A stretch of DNA of 61,100 nt from assembly GCF_001431045.1 (NCBI RefSeq), contig NZ_BCLE01000041.1, forward strand, positions 1-61,100, in the 5' to 3' direction. Positions 9,060 through 17,168 of this stretch are shown here, in pieces. The translations under genes and the position numbers were made by a program. The notes under the pieces are model-generated. The model did not search any database. It was not told the origin of the DNA and saw only the letters and a program-made list of their open reading frames with translations. Source of the stretch: Streptococcus orisasini. Lineage in GTDB: Bacteria > Bacillota > Bacilli > Lactobacillales > Streptococcaceae. Within the stretch, counting starts at the first letter, position 1; each line of letters starts with the position of its first letter.

Positions 9060-9860
9060 ATGGCTAATTGGTTAAACATTTCCGGGAAAACCGTTGTGGT
9101 TACCGGAGGTTCATCGGGTATTGGCAAGGCTATTATAGATGAGCTTTTGGAATTGGGTGTTAATATTGCGAATTTTGATCTTGTGGATAATGGTCTTGAG
9201 CATGAGCATCTTTTGTTTCAAAAGGTAGATGTCACTTGCCGAGAGGAAGTCGAGGCTGCTGTGACAGCAACAATTGATAGGTTTGGCACTATTGATGCCC
9301 TTGTCAACAATGCGGGTATCAATATACCGCGGCTGCTGGTTGATCCTAAAGACCCTCATGGCAAGTACGAACTTGATGATGCTGTTTTTGACAAAATTAC
9401 CAGTATTAATCAAAAAGGTCTCTATCTGGTCAGTCAAGCTGTCGGTCGGGTGCTTGTTGATAAGAAAGAAGGTGTCATTATCAATATGGCCTCGGAAGCA
9501 GGGCTTGAAGGCTCTGAAGGTCAGAGCGCTTATGCAGCTACCAAGGCTGCCGTATACAGCTATACCCGCTCATGGGCTAAAGAACTGGGCAAGTACAATG
9601 TTCGTGTTGTCGGAGTAGCACCAGGCATTATGGAGGCAACTGGTTTGAGAACGCTTGCTTATGAGGAAGCCCTCGCCTATACCAGAAGCAAGACTGTTGA
9701 TGAGATTCGTGCAGGCTATGCTTCTACAAGTACGACCCCATTAGGACGCAGCGGTAAATTGAGCGAAGTTGCTGATCTTGTGGCTTATCTTCTTTCACAG
9801 CGCTCCAGTTATACTACCGGCGTGACGATTAATGTGGCCGGAGGTAAGACCCGCGGCTAG
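9060..9860 (+). CDS. sorD: Sorbitol-6-phosphate 2-dehydrogenase (short-chain dehydrogenase)
   Basis: A 266-residue NAD(P)-dependent short-chain dehydrogenase. The cofactor loop TGGSSGIGK, the NNAGIN motif and the catalytic Ser and YxxxK (YAATK, about residue 159) are all present. In the sorbose route it oxidises sorbitol 6-phosphate to fructose 6-phosphate. The residues around VAPGIMEATGLRT resemble the SorD group, and the next six genes complete a sor operon. An AAAGGAG site lies just upstream. Confidence 0.85.
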   Translation: MANWLNISGKTVVVTGGSSGIGKAIIDELLELGVNIANFDLVDNGLEHEHLLFQKVDVTCREEVEAAVTATIDRFGTIDALVNNAGINIPRLLVDPKDPHGKYELDDAVFDKITSINQKGLYLVSQAVGRVLVDKKEGVIINMASEAGLEGSEGQSAYAATKAAVYSYTRSWAKELGKYNVRVVGVAPGIMEATGLRTLAYEEALAYTRSKTVDEIRAGYASTSTTPLGRSGKLSEVADLVAYLLSQRSSYTTGVTINVAGGKTRG

Positions 9861-9875
9861 AAAGGGGAAGAATGA

Positions 9876-10292
9876 ATGGTTCAAATTGTATTAGTGGCTC
9901 ATGGCTATTTAGCTGCTGAGATGAAAAATTCCACTGAAATCTTTTTTGGAGAGCTGCCCAATTTACATGCCATTAATTTTGAAGCCTCTGATGGCTTGGA
10001 AAGTCTGTCTCAGAAAATTTACAGTAAAATGAAAGCGCTTAACGAGCCGGTCTTGATTTTTGCAGATTTATTTGGTGGAACTCCCTATAATGCCGCTTGT
10101 TCTGTTCTATTAAACCATCCAGAACTTGATGCAGAGGTTGTTTCTGGCATGTCTTTGCCGCTGGTTTTAGAAATAGCAGCTGGGACTGATAAAAAACTTA
10201 AGGATATCTCAAGCTCTCTTCCGCTGTTAGCTGAAGAAACGGTTAAAGTTTTTGATAGGAATATCCAATTTGATGAAAAGGAGGAATTGTGA
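9876..10292 (+). CDS. sorF: L-sorbose PTS EIIA component (mannose family)
   Basis: A 138-residue EIIA of the mannose family. The phospho-accepting His9 lies in the N-terminal strand IVLVAHG, and the family motif FADLFGGTPYN follows near residue 64. It takes phosphate from HPr and hands it to the EIIB encoded by the overlapping next gene. The start at 9876 is chosen over an out-of-frame ATG four bases earlier, with AAAGGGGAAG upstream. Confidence 0.85.
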   Translation: MVQIVLVAHGYLAAEMKNSTEIFFGELPNLHAINFEASDGLESLSQKIYSKMKALNEPVLIFADLFGGTPYNAACSVLLNHPELDAEVVSGMSLPLVLEIAAGTDKKLKDISSSLPLLAEETVKVFDRNIQFDEKEEL

Positions 10293-10783
10293 TGATCATT
10301 AAATTAGCTAGAATTGATGATCGCTTGATCCATGGGCAGGTAGCCACTGTCTGGGCTAAAGAAGCCAAAGCAGAACGTATTATTATTCCAAGTGATGAGG
10401 TGGCTAACGATGAAATACGGCGTACTTTGGTCAAACAAGCAGCCCCGCCCGGTATAAAAGTCAATATCGTGTCAATAGAAAAGGCAATCAAAGTTTATCA
10501 TAATCCTAAGTATGATAAGGAAACGGTATTTTATCTTTTTACTAAGCCTCAGGAGGTTTTAGACCTAGTAAAAGGAGGTGTACCAATTCAAACGATTAAT
10601 ATTGGCGGAATGCAGTTTAAGGAAGGGCGTATACAAGTGACCAAGGCGATTTCAGTCTCTAGGGAAGATGTTGAAGCTTTCCGTGAGCTGATTAGGCTGG
10701 GTGTAAAGCTTGACTGCAGAGTGGTCGCTACGGATTCTCCTAAGGATTTTAAGGCCTTGCTCAATGAGCTGGAAGTTGGTTAA
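10292..10783 (+). CDS. sorB: L-sorbose PTS EIIB component (mannose family)
   Basis: A 163-residue EIIB of the mannose family. The phosphorylated His14 lies in RIDDRLIHGQV, the family signature. The ATG at 10292 shares a base with the preceding stop codon (TGATG) and has AGGAGG seven bases upstream, so translation is probably coupled to sorF. It phosphorylates L-sorbose entering through the EIIC and EIID proteins encoded next. Confidence 0.88.
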   Translation: MIIKLARIDDRLIHGQVATVWAKEAKAERIIIPSDEVANDEIRRTLVKQAAPPGIKVNIVSIEKAIKVYHNPKYDKETVFYLFTKPQEVLDLVKGGVPIQTINIGGMQFKEGRIQVTKAISVSREDVEAFRELIRLGVKLDCRVVATDSPKDFKALLNELEVG

Positions 10784-10807
10784 GCTGTAAAGAAAAGAGG
10801 TCATGAA

Positions 10808-11608
10808 ATGGAACTGTCAATTTTACAAATTATTTTAATCTTTATTTGGTCAAGTGTGACAGGCATGGGAAGTGTTTTGGACGAGTTTCAGACACACAGG
10901 CCGCTGATTGCCTGTACAGTTACAGGTCTTATTTTAGGAGATATCACTACAGGGGTTATTTTAGGCGGGACTCTTGAGTTAATTGCTCTAGGCTGGATGA
11001 ATATCGGAGCAGCTCAGTCACCGGACTCAGCCCTGGCCAGTGTTATTTCAACGATTTTAGTGATTGTAGGGCACCAAGATATTCAAAAAGGAATTGCGAT
11101 TGCGCTGCCAGTGGCAGTTGCCGGTCAAGTTCTAACGGTTTTGGTCAGAACAGTTACGGTTGCCATACAGCACATTGCTGATAAGGAAGCTGAAAAAGCT
11201 AATTTCGGTAAAATTATATTTCTGCATTTCTTTGCCTTAGTTTTTCAGGCCATGCGTGTGGCTATTCCGGCAACTTTGGTAGCAGTTTTTGTTGATGCGC
11301 GTGCTGTCACTAGGATGCTGGATGCTATTCCAGAAGTTATTACAGGTGGTCTTACAGTTGCTGGGGGCATGATTGTTGTTGTCGGCTATGCCATGGTACT
11401 AAATATGATGTACATCAAATACTTGGCACCTTTCTTTTTTGCAGGATTCATTTTAGGCGGCTATTTAGATCTTAGTCTATTATCATTTGGCATATTGGGA
11501 TTAATTATTGCCATCATTTATGTTCAATTGAATCCTAATTTTGCTAAAGCAGCTCCTTCACAGGCGACAGACAATACTGTTTTAGCTGATGATGAATTAG
11601 AAGATTAG
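10808..11608 (+). CDS. sorA: L-sorbose PTS EIIC component (mannose family)
   Basis: A 266-residue membrane protein of the mannose-family EIIC (PTS sorbose-specific IIC) group, with about seven to eight hydrophobic segments. The N-terminal LGDITTGVILGGTLELIALGW stretch is characteristic. Together with the EIID protein encoded by the next gene it forms the sugar channel. The C-terminal acidic tail is cytoplasmic. It sits 24 bases after sorB. Confidence 0.88.
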   Translation: MELSILQIILIFIWSSVTGMGSVLDEFQTHRPLIACTVTGLILGDITTGVILGGTLELIALGWMNIGAAQSPDSALASVISTILVIVGHQDIQKGIAIALPVAVAGQVLTVLVRTVTVAIQHIADKEAEKANFGKIIFLHFFALVFQAMRVAIPATLVAVFVDARAVTRMLDAIPEVITGGLTVAGGMIVVVGYAMVLNMMYIKYLAPFFFAGFILGGYLDLSLLSFGILGLIIAIIYVQLNPNFAKAAPSQATDNTVLADDELED

Positions 11609-11627
11609 TAAGAAGGAGGAAAGAGAC

Positions 11628-12470
11628 ATGGCTAATGACAAACTGACAGCAGACAAAAAAATAAACAAGAAGGACATGTTTAAAACATTCATCTATTCAA
11701 ATTTCCAACAAGCTTCTTTTAATTATGAACGGATACACGCTTTGGCTTTTTGTGTAGATATGATTCCCAGCATTAAAAGGCTGTATAAAACAAAAGAAGA
11801 GCAGTCAGCAGCTTTAAAAAGACATTTGACCTTTTTCAATGTCACTCCTGCCGTATGTGGGCCTGTTATTGGTGTGACAATGGCAATGGAAGAGGCGCGG
11901 GCCAATGGTTCAGATTTAGACGATGGTACAATCAGCAGTCTGAAAATTGGTCTGATGGGACCTTTATGTGGAGTTGGAGATCCCTTGATTTGGGGAACGT
12001 TGCGTCCCGTAACAGCAGCTATTGGTGCTTCTATGGCATTGACAGGACAGATATTAGGACCATTGACCTTTTTCCTTGCCTTTAATATAGTGCGGCTGGC
12101 TATTAAATGGTATGGTTTGACCTACGGCTACAAGCAAGGCTTGGGTATTGTTAAAAATTTGTCAGGGAATATTCTGCCGAAATTAACAGAAGGTGCGACT
12201 ATTTTAGGTTTGTTCATCATGGGTGTTTTGGTAACAAAATGGACAAGTATAAATGTTTCACTCGTTGCTTACAAAGCAGCCAGTAAAAATGGCAAAGACG
12301 TTGTGACAACTGTTCAAAATATTTTGGATCAACTTGTTCCTGGCCTGCTGCCTTTAGCATTGACCTTCATTATGATGTATTTCCTAAGAAAAAAGATCAG
12401 TCCTATTGTATTGATTTTTGCCTTATTTGCAGTCGGTATTTTAGGCTATGCTGCAGGCATCTTGTCTTAA
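11628..12470 (+). CDS. sorM: L-sorbose PTS EIID component (mannose family)
   Basis: A 280-residue EIID protein. It has the typical amphipathic N-terminal half (FIYSNFQQASFNYERIHALAF, then KRHLTFFNVTP), the GLMGPLCGVGDPLIWGTLRP signature and C-terminal membrane helices. EIID proteins occur only in the mannose PTS family and are needed with EIIC for transport. An AAGGAGGAAAG site precedes the start. Confidence 0.88.
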   Translation: MANDKLTADKKINKKDMFKTFIYSNFQQASFNYERIHALAFCVDMIPSIKRLYKTKEEQSAALKRHLTFFNVTPAVCGPVIGVTMAMEEARANGSDLDDGTISSLKIGLMGPLCGVGDPLIWGTLRPVTAAIGASMALTGQILGPLTFFLAFNIVRLAIKWYGLTYGYKQGLGIVKNLSGNILPKLTEGATILGLFIMGVLVTKWTSINVSLVAYKAASKNGKDVVTTVQNILDQLVPGLLPLALTFIMMYFLRKKISPIVLIFALFAVGILGYAAGILS

Positions 12471-12490
12471 AAGTATAAAAGGGGGAAAAC

Positions 12491-13723
12491 ATGAAAACAA
12501 AAGCGGTACGGCTATATGGAAAAAAAGATTTACGCTTGGAGGAATTTGAGCTCCCACCAATCAAGGATGATGAAATTTTAGCTTCAGTCGTTACAGACAG
12601 CATTTGCATGTCGTCTTGGAAGCTGGCAAATCAAGGGGAAGATCATAAAAAAACTCCAGGAGATTTGGCTACTAATCCCATTATTATTGGTCATGAGTTT
12701 TGCGGCGAATTGATTGAAGTTGGTAAAAAGTGGCAGGACAAGTTTAAAAAAGGCCAACGCTATGTAATCCAAGCAAATTTGCAATTGCCGGACAGGCCGG
12801 ACTGCCCGGGTTATTCCTATCCTTATACAGGAGGTGATGCGACTTATATTATCCTTGACAAAGATGTCATGGAACAAGGCTGCTTAATTATATATGAAGG
12901 AGACACTTATTTTGAAGGTTCCTTAGTTGAGCCGCTGTCCTGTGTTATTGGTGCCTTTGAAGCTAATTATCATTTGGTTGAAGGCAGTTATAATCATCAC
13001 ATGGGCATTAAAGAAAAGGGAAATATGATTATTTTAGGTGGGACAGGACCTATGGGTCTGCTTGCTATTGACTATGCTTTGCATGGACCGCGTGTTCCCA
13101 AGACTTTAATTGTAACGGATATAAACCAAGATAAGCTTGATCGTGCCGAGAAACTTTATCAAAGCACTGATAAGACAAAACTGATTTTTATAAATACAAA
13201 AGAAATGGAAAATCAGGCTCAAGTTTTAAAAGAAACAATTGGCGGAGAAGGTTTTGATGATGTCTTTGTCTTGGTTCCTTCAGAACAATTAATTACCGAA
13301 GCTTCAAAACTGTTAAATCCAGACGGTTGTTTGAATTTCTTTGCTGGACCGCAGAAAAAAGATTTTTCTGCTCCAATTAATTTCTATGATATCCATTATT
13401 CCTTTACGCATTATGTGGGCACATCCGGCGGGAATGTAGAAGATATGCGCAAGGCTGTTCAATTAATTGAAGAAAAGAAAGTCTCTGTTGCAAATATCGT
13501 AACGCATGTACTGGGATTAAACGATTTAGCAGAAACGACTCTGTCACAGCCAGAAATCGGCGGAGGCAAGAAACTTGTTTATACGCATAAAAACTTTGAT
13601 CGTCTTGCCTTAGCCTTGGCTCAGGAAAAAGACGAAAAATTATCGGCTATTTTAGCCAAGACAGATGGCATTTGGAGCAAGGAAGCAGAAAATTATATTT
13701 TAGATTATTATCCTGAAATCTAA
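12491..13723 (+). CDS. sorE: L-sorbose-1-phosphate reductase (zinc-type alcohol dehydrogenase family)
   Basis: A 410-residue medium-chain dehydrogenase-like protein. The GroES-like half includes Cys39 and the IIGHEFCGELIEVG motif, and the Rossmann half begins with ILGGTGPMGLLA (about residue 180). In the sor route it reduces L-sorbose 1-phosphate to sorbitol 6-phosphate, which SorD then oxidises. It is the last gene of the operon. Assignment rests on family resemblance plus context, which agree. Confidence 0.82.
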   Translation: MKTKAVRLYGKKDLRLEEFELPPIKDDEILASVVTDSICMSSWKLANQGEDHKKTPGDLATNPIIIGHEFCGELIEVGKKWQDKFKKGQRYVIQANLQLPDRPDCPGYSYPYTGGDATYIILDKDVMEQGCLIIYEGDTYFEGSLVEPLSCVIGAFEANYHLVEGSYNHHMGIKEKGNMIILGGTGPMGLLAIDYALHGPRVPKTLIVTDINQDKLDRAEKLYQSTDKTKLIFINTKEMENQAQVLKETIGGEGFDDVFVLVPSEQLITEASKLLNPDGCLNFFAGPQKKDFSAPINFYDIHYSFTHYVGTSGGNVEDMRKAVQLIEEKKVSVANIVTHVLGLNDLAETTLSQPEIGGGKKLVYTHKNFDRLALALAQEKDEKLSAILAKTDGIWSKEAENYILDYYPEI

Positions 13724-13728
13724 AAAGA

Positions 13729-13805
13729 TTGCAAGTTTTGCAGTAACTGGTATAATCCTCTTATAGTATTGGTTATGAACTAAAATGCTGATACTATAGG
13801 AGGAT
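13729..13805 (+). promoter_or_regulatory. Promoter covered by a 15-bp inverted repeat
   Basis: TTGCAA (13729-13734), a 16-base spacer and TATAAT (13751-13756) make a near-consensus promoter. The inverted repeat arms 13755-13769 and 13791-13805 (15 base pairs with one G-T pair) start inside the -10 and extend into the leader. No T-run follows, so an operator or a leader RNA hairpin is likelier than a terminator. Confidence 0.6.
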
Positions 13806-13848
13806 TGTCTGCATTCAGTGCAGCCATTATAAGCTAAAGGAGGTTAAT

Positions 13849-14832
13849 ATGACACAACCAAAACATTACAACTGGGCAACTTTAGGAACAGGTGTTATTG
13901 CCAATGAATTGGCTCAGGCTTTGGAAAGTCAAGGGAGAAAGCTCTATTCTGTTGCCAACCGCACCTACGATAAAGGTGTCGCTTTTGCACAAAAATACGG
14001 GATTGATAAGGTCTATGAAAAAATTGACGATGTCTTTGAAGATCCAGATGTCGATATTATCTATATTTCTACTCCGCACAATACCCACATTAATTTTCTG
14101 CGCAAGGCTTTGACAAAGGGTAAGCATGTGCTCTGCGAAAAATCTATTACCCTTAATTCTGAGGAACTAACAGAGGCTATTCAGCTGGCAGAGGAAAATC
14201 ATGCTGTATTAGCGGAGGCCATGACGATTTTTCACATGCCCATTTACCGTAAACTCTCAGAGATTGTAAATTCCGGCAAGTTGGGGGAACTGAAGTTCAT
14301 TCAGATGAACTTTGGCAGTTATAAAGATTACGATATGACTAACCGCTTTTTCAGCCGTGATTTGGCAGGCGGCGCTCTGCTGGATATTGGTGTTTATGCG
14401 CTGTCCTTTGTCCGCTGGTTTATGACTTCTGCACCCAAGCAGATTGCTTCGCAGGTTAAGCTAGCACCAACTGGTGTGGATGAGCAGGTCGGAATTCTTC
14501 TGACCAATGATGAAGGCCAGATGGCGACCATTGCCCTCAGCCTTCATGCCAAGCAGCCCAAACGCGGGACTGTTGCTTATGACAAAGGCTATATCGAGCT
14601 TTATGAATACCCTCGCGGTCAAAAGGCGGTTATTACCTATACAGAGGATGGTCATCAGGAAGTGATCGAAGCAGGAGACACCTTGCAGGCTCTCGCTTAC
14701 GAAGTCGCTGATATGGAAAAGGCTGTCGCAGGTATCGAAAATACCATGCATCTGGATTACACGCAGGATGTCATGGCTATCATGACCCAGCTGCGCAGAG
14801 AATGGGGAATGACCTATCCTGAAGAAGAATAA
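13849..14832 (+). CDS. Gfo/Idh/MocA family oxidoreductase
   Basis: A 327-residue NAD(P)-dependent oxidoreductase. The N-terminal Rossmann fold begins with WATLGTGVIA, the STPHNTH motif follows near residue 72, and HVLCEKS holds the conserved catalytic-site lysine (EKP in most members, EKS here). The C-terminal half carries the family's beta-sheet domain and DIGVYAL. Substrates in the family include inositol, sugars and dihydrodiols; this one is not assignable. It is a single-gene unit with an AAAGGAGG ribosome site and its own promoter. Confidence 0.85.
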   Translation: MTQPKHYNWATLGTGVIANELAQALESQGRKLYSVANRTYDKGVAFAQKYGIDKVYEKIDDVFEDPDVDIIYISTPHNTHINFLRKALTKGKHVLCEKSITLNSEELTEAIQLAEENHAVLAEAMTIFHMPIYRKLSEIVNSGKLGELKFIQMNFGSYKDYDMTNRFFSRDLAGGALLDIGVYALSFVRWFMTSAPKQIASQVKLAPTGVDEQVGILLTNDEGQMATIALSLHAKQPKRGTVAYDKGYIELYEYPRGQKAVITYTEDGHQEVIEAGDTLQALAYEVADMEKAVAGIENTMHLDYTQDVMAIMTQLRREWGMTYPEEE

Positions 14833-15108
14833 AAACAACTCAAGATTGTACTTATCTTGAGTCTATAGCTGTTGTCAGTTATTGTGTCCGGTCAATTGTA
14901 CTATAAAAATTCTCCAACAACTGCAGTTTTTAGGACTGAAATGATCAAAAATTAAGCCAGACAAAAAGCCGTCTATGTCAGGTTCAAGCCAAGACTGTAT
15001 TTGAACAAAAGAGTTTCTGCATACAACATGCAGAGCTTTTTGTTAAGCCGCTGTAAAATGATGAGGCTTGAAATTTTTAAAGATAGGATTTTTCAAATAG
15101 CGAGAGAA
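14833..15108. other. Intergenic region with two hairpins
   Basis: ACTCAAGAT...ATCTTGAGT (about 14837-14861) follows the oxidoreductase but lacks a clear T-run. A second hairpin at 15004-15044 pairs AACAAAA with TTTTTGTT and TCTGCAT with ATGCAGA; it could terminate transcription from either side. A 66-codon open frame across 15001-15201 has no ribosome site and is not called. No other gene is visible. Confidence 0.5.
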
Positions 15109-15129
15109 GATGTTACAAAATCTAACATC
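15109..15129 (+). promoter_or_regulatory. GlnR/TnrA-type box upstream of the 5-oxoprolinase operon
   Basis: GATGTTA-N7-TAACATC contains an exact match to the GlnR/TnrA consensus TGTNA-N7-TNACA (15111-15127). It is centred about 62 bases before the likely start site of the promoter at 15146-15174. Nitrogen control fits an operon that makes glutamate from 5-oxoproline. Confidence 0.65.
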
Positions 15130-15145
15130 AATTTGTATATTTTCC

Positions 15146-15174
15146 TTGGCAAGTTATCTTTTGTGGGCTATAAT
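15146..15174 (+). promoter_or_regulatory. SigA promoter of the 5-oxoprolinase operon
   Basis: TTGGCA (15146-15151), 17 bases and TATAAT (15169-15174). The first gene starts 29 bases further on, behind AAGGGAGGA. Confidence 0.7.
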
Positions 15175-15203
15175 GTAAGTATTCTGATAAAGGGAGGATA
15201 GAT

Positions 15204-16406
15204 ATGAACAACAAAAAAAGAAACAAGGGTGCTCTCTTGGGAGCTGCCTTTATTATGGCAACATCTGCTGTCGGGCCTGGTTTTTTAACACAAACGGCAA
15301 AATTTACCAGTGACTTCTCAGCTAGCTTTGGCTTTGTTATTCTTGCCTCGATTGCTTTAGCCTTGATTGTTCAGACCAATATCTGGCGTGTATTGACGGT
15401 CAGCGGTTTGAGAGGACAGGATATTGCTAATAAAGTGCTGCCGGGATTAGGCTATGTTCTGGCTTTTCTGATCGTTTTAGGCGGTCTTGTTTTTAATATT
15501 GGAAATGTCGGCGGAGGAGCGCTTGGTTTTAATACCTTGTTGGGTCTTCCTACAGAAGTCGGTTATTTCTTAGCTGGCGGTCTGGCCATTTTAATTTTTC
15601 TCTTTAAAAATGCCATGACAGCTATGGATACTTTCACCAAGATATTGGGCGGCCTGATGATTCTCGTCATCTTTCTTGTTATTCTCATTGTTAATCCTCC
15701 TTATGGAAGCGCTTTAAAAGAGACCTTTATGCCATCAGCAGGCTTTTCAAATCTATTCAATGCTATTTTAACGCTTTTAGGTGGCACGGTTGGAGGCTAC
15801 ATTACCTTTGCAGGAGCTCACCGTTTGATTGATGCTGGTTTTACAGGACAGGAAAATTTAGATCATGTGAAGAAAAGTTCCATCACGGGAATTTCGATTG
15901 CAACAATTGTTCGCATTTTCTTATTTCTGGCTATTTTAGGTGTTGTTGCCAAAGGTGCTGCCTTAGATCCCAATAATCCAGCAGCAGATGCTTTCAAGCA
16001 AGGGGCTGGTGAACTTGGTTACCGTTTCTTTGGCTTGGTGCTTTTGTCAGCAGCCTTAACTTCAATCGTTGGTGCAGCTTATACCTCGGTTTCTTTTCTA
16101 AAGACCTTAAGCAAGACAGTTGCTAAATACGAAAAAGCGGTTACCATTGTTTTTATCATTATTTCGACCTTCATCATGGCCTTTTTAGGACAGCCGGCTA
16201 ATTTATTGGTTGTTGCAGGAGCCTTAAATGGTTTGATTTTGCCTTTGACTTTAGGTATTTGTCTCATTGCCAGCCAAAAAACCAGCATTATGGGGTCAGT
16301 TTATAAGCATCCTAAATGGCTGTTCTGGCTGGGTGTCATTGTTGTTGGGATTACGGCTTATTTAGGAATAGTGTCCTTAGGAAATTTGGGACAATTGTTC
16401 TCATAA
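15204..16406 (+). CDS. NRAMP-related transporter of the 5-oxoprolinase operon (YcsG-like)
   Basis: A 400-residue membrane protein with about eleven hydrophobic segments and the overall layout of NRAMP transporters. The metal-binding DPGN motif of helix 1 is replaced by VGPGF, and the helix-6 MPHN motif by FAGAH. It is therefore unlikely to carry Mn2+ or Fe2+ as true NRAMP proteins do. Its fixed position ahead of pxpB, pxpC and pxpA, as with YcsG in Bacillus, suggests it imports 5-oxoproline or another organic substrate. That role is inference from context. Confidence 0.7.
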   Translation: MNNKKRNKGALLGAAFIMATSAVGPGFLTQTAKFTSDFSASFGFVILASIALALIVQTNIWRVLTVSGLRGQDIANKVLPGLGYVLAFLIVLGGLVFNIGNVGGGALGFNTLLGLPTEVGYFLAGGLAILIFLFKNAMTAMDTFTKILGGLMILVIFLVILIVNPPYGSALKETFMPSAGFSNLFNAILTLLGGTVGGYITFAGAHRLIDAGFTGQENLDHVKKSSITGISIATIVRIFLFLAILGVVAKGAALDPNNPAADAFKQGAGELGYRFFGLVLLSAALTSIVGAAYTSVSFLKTLSKTVAKYEKAVTIVFIIISTFIMAFLGQPANLLVVAGALNGLILPLTLGICLIASQKTSIMGSVYKHPKWLFWLGVIVVGITAYLGIVSLGNLGQLFS

Positions 16407-16427
16407 TGAGAATGAAAGGAGGCTTGT

Positions 16428-17168
16428 ATGGAATACAGGATTAGAACAGCTGGTGATTCAGCCCTGCTGATTGAATTCGAGCAGGAAATCAAGCAGGAGA
16501 CAAATCAAAAAATCAAGGCTATCCTTCAATGGCTGAAAGAACAGTCTATTGAAGGGATTCTTGACATGGTTCCTGCATTTGCTTCCCTGCTAATCAGTTA
16601 TGATCCGCGTCTCCTCTCTTACGATAGTTTAATAAATCAATTAGATACTTTATTGCAACAGGAGGTCAAGGAAAGCCAAGTTCAACAGCGAATCATTGAA
16701 ATTCCTGTCTGCTATGGTGGAGCATACGGTCCGGATTTGTCCTTTGTCGCTCAGAATGCTGGTCTGACAGAAATGGAAGTCATTGCCAGGCATACTAGCC
16801 GTGACTATCTCATTTATATGCTGGGATTTCTGCCAGGTTTTCCTTATCTAGGTGGTCTCGATGAGACCATTCATACGCCTCGTTTGGAAAATCCAAGGCT
16901 GACTATTGCAGCTGGCAGTGTTGGCATTGGCGGCAGCCAAACAGGTATTTACCCTATGGCTTCTCCTGGCGGCTGGCGTTTAATTGGCAGAACACCTCTT
17001 AAGACCTATGACCCTCAAAGACAGCAGCCCTTTATCTTTGGAGCTGGTGATTATATTCGTTTTAAGGTTATTGACGAATCCGATTATGATAACATTTATC
17101 AAGCGGTTTTGGCAGGCAGTTATGAGGCCACTGTATTGACCGGAGAGGAGGTCAGGGATGGGCATTAG
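16428..17168 (+). CDS. pxpB: 5-oxoprolinase subunit PxpB (KipI family)
   Basis: A 246-residue protein with the KipI/PxpB signature GFLPGFPYLGGL near residue 138, followed by ITIAAGSVGIGGSQTGIYP and SPGGWRLIGRTP. With PxpA and PxpC it makes an ATP-dependent 5-oxoprolinase that opens 5-oxo-L-proline to L-glutamate. In Bacillus the homologue KipI was first described as an inhibitor of the sporulation kinase KinA. The gene overlaps pxpC by 11 bases, so the two are probably made as a pair. Confidence 0.9.
   Translation: MEYRIRTAGDSALLIEFEQEIKQETNQKIKAILQWLKEQSIEGILDMVPAFASLLISYDPRLLSYDSLINQLDTLLQQEVKESQVQQRIIEIPVCYGGAYGPDLSFVAQNAGLTEMEVIARHTSRDYLIYMLGFLPGFPYLGGLDETIHTPRLENPRLTIAAGSVGIGGSQTGIYPMASPGGWRLIGRTPLKTYDPQRQQPFIFGAGDYIRFKVIDESDYDNIYQAVLAGSYEATVLTGEEVRDGH

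Noticed and set aside
13755..13805. Terminator upstream of the Gfo/Idh oxidoreductase
   Set aside because: The inverted repeat has no T-run and overlaps a good -10, so an operator or leader hairpin is the better reading.
15001..15201. 66-codon open frame upstream of the NRAMP-like gene
   Set aside because: It starts with TTG without a ribosome site, overlaps a hairpin, the GlnR-type box and the promoter, and resembles no protein I know.
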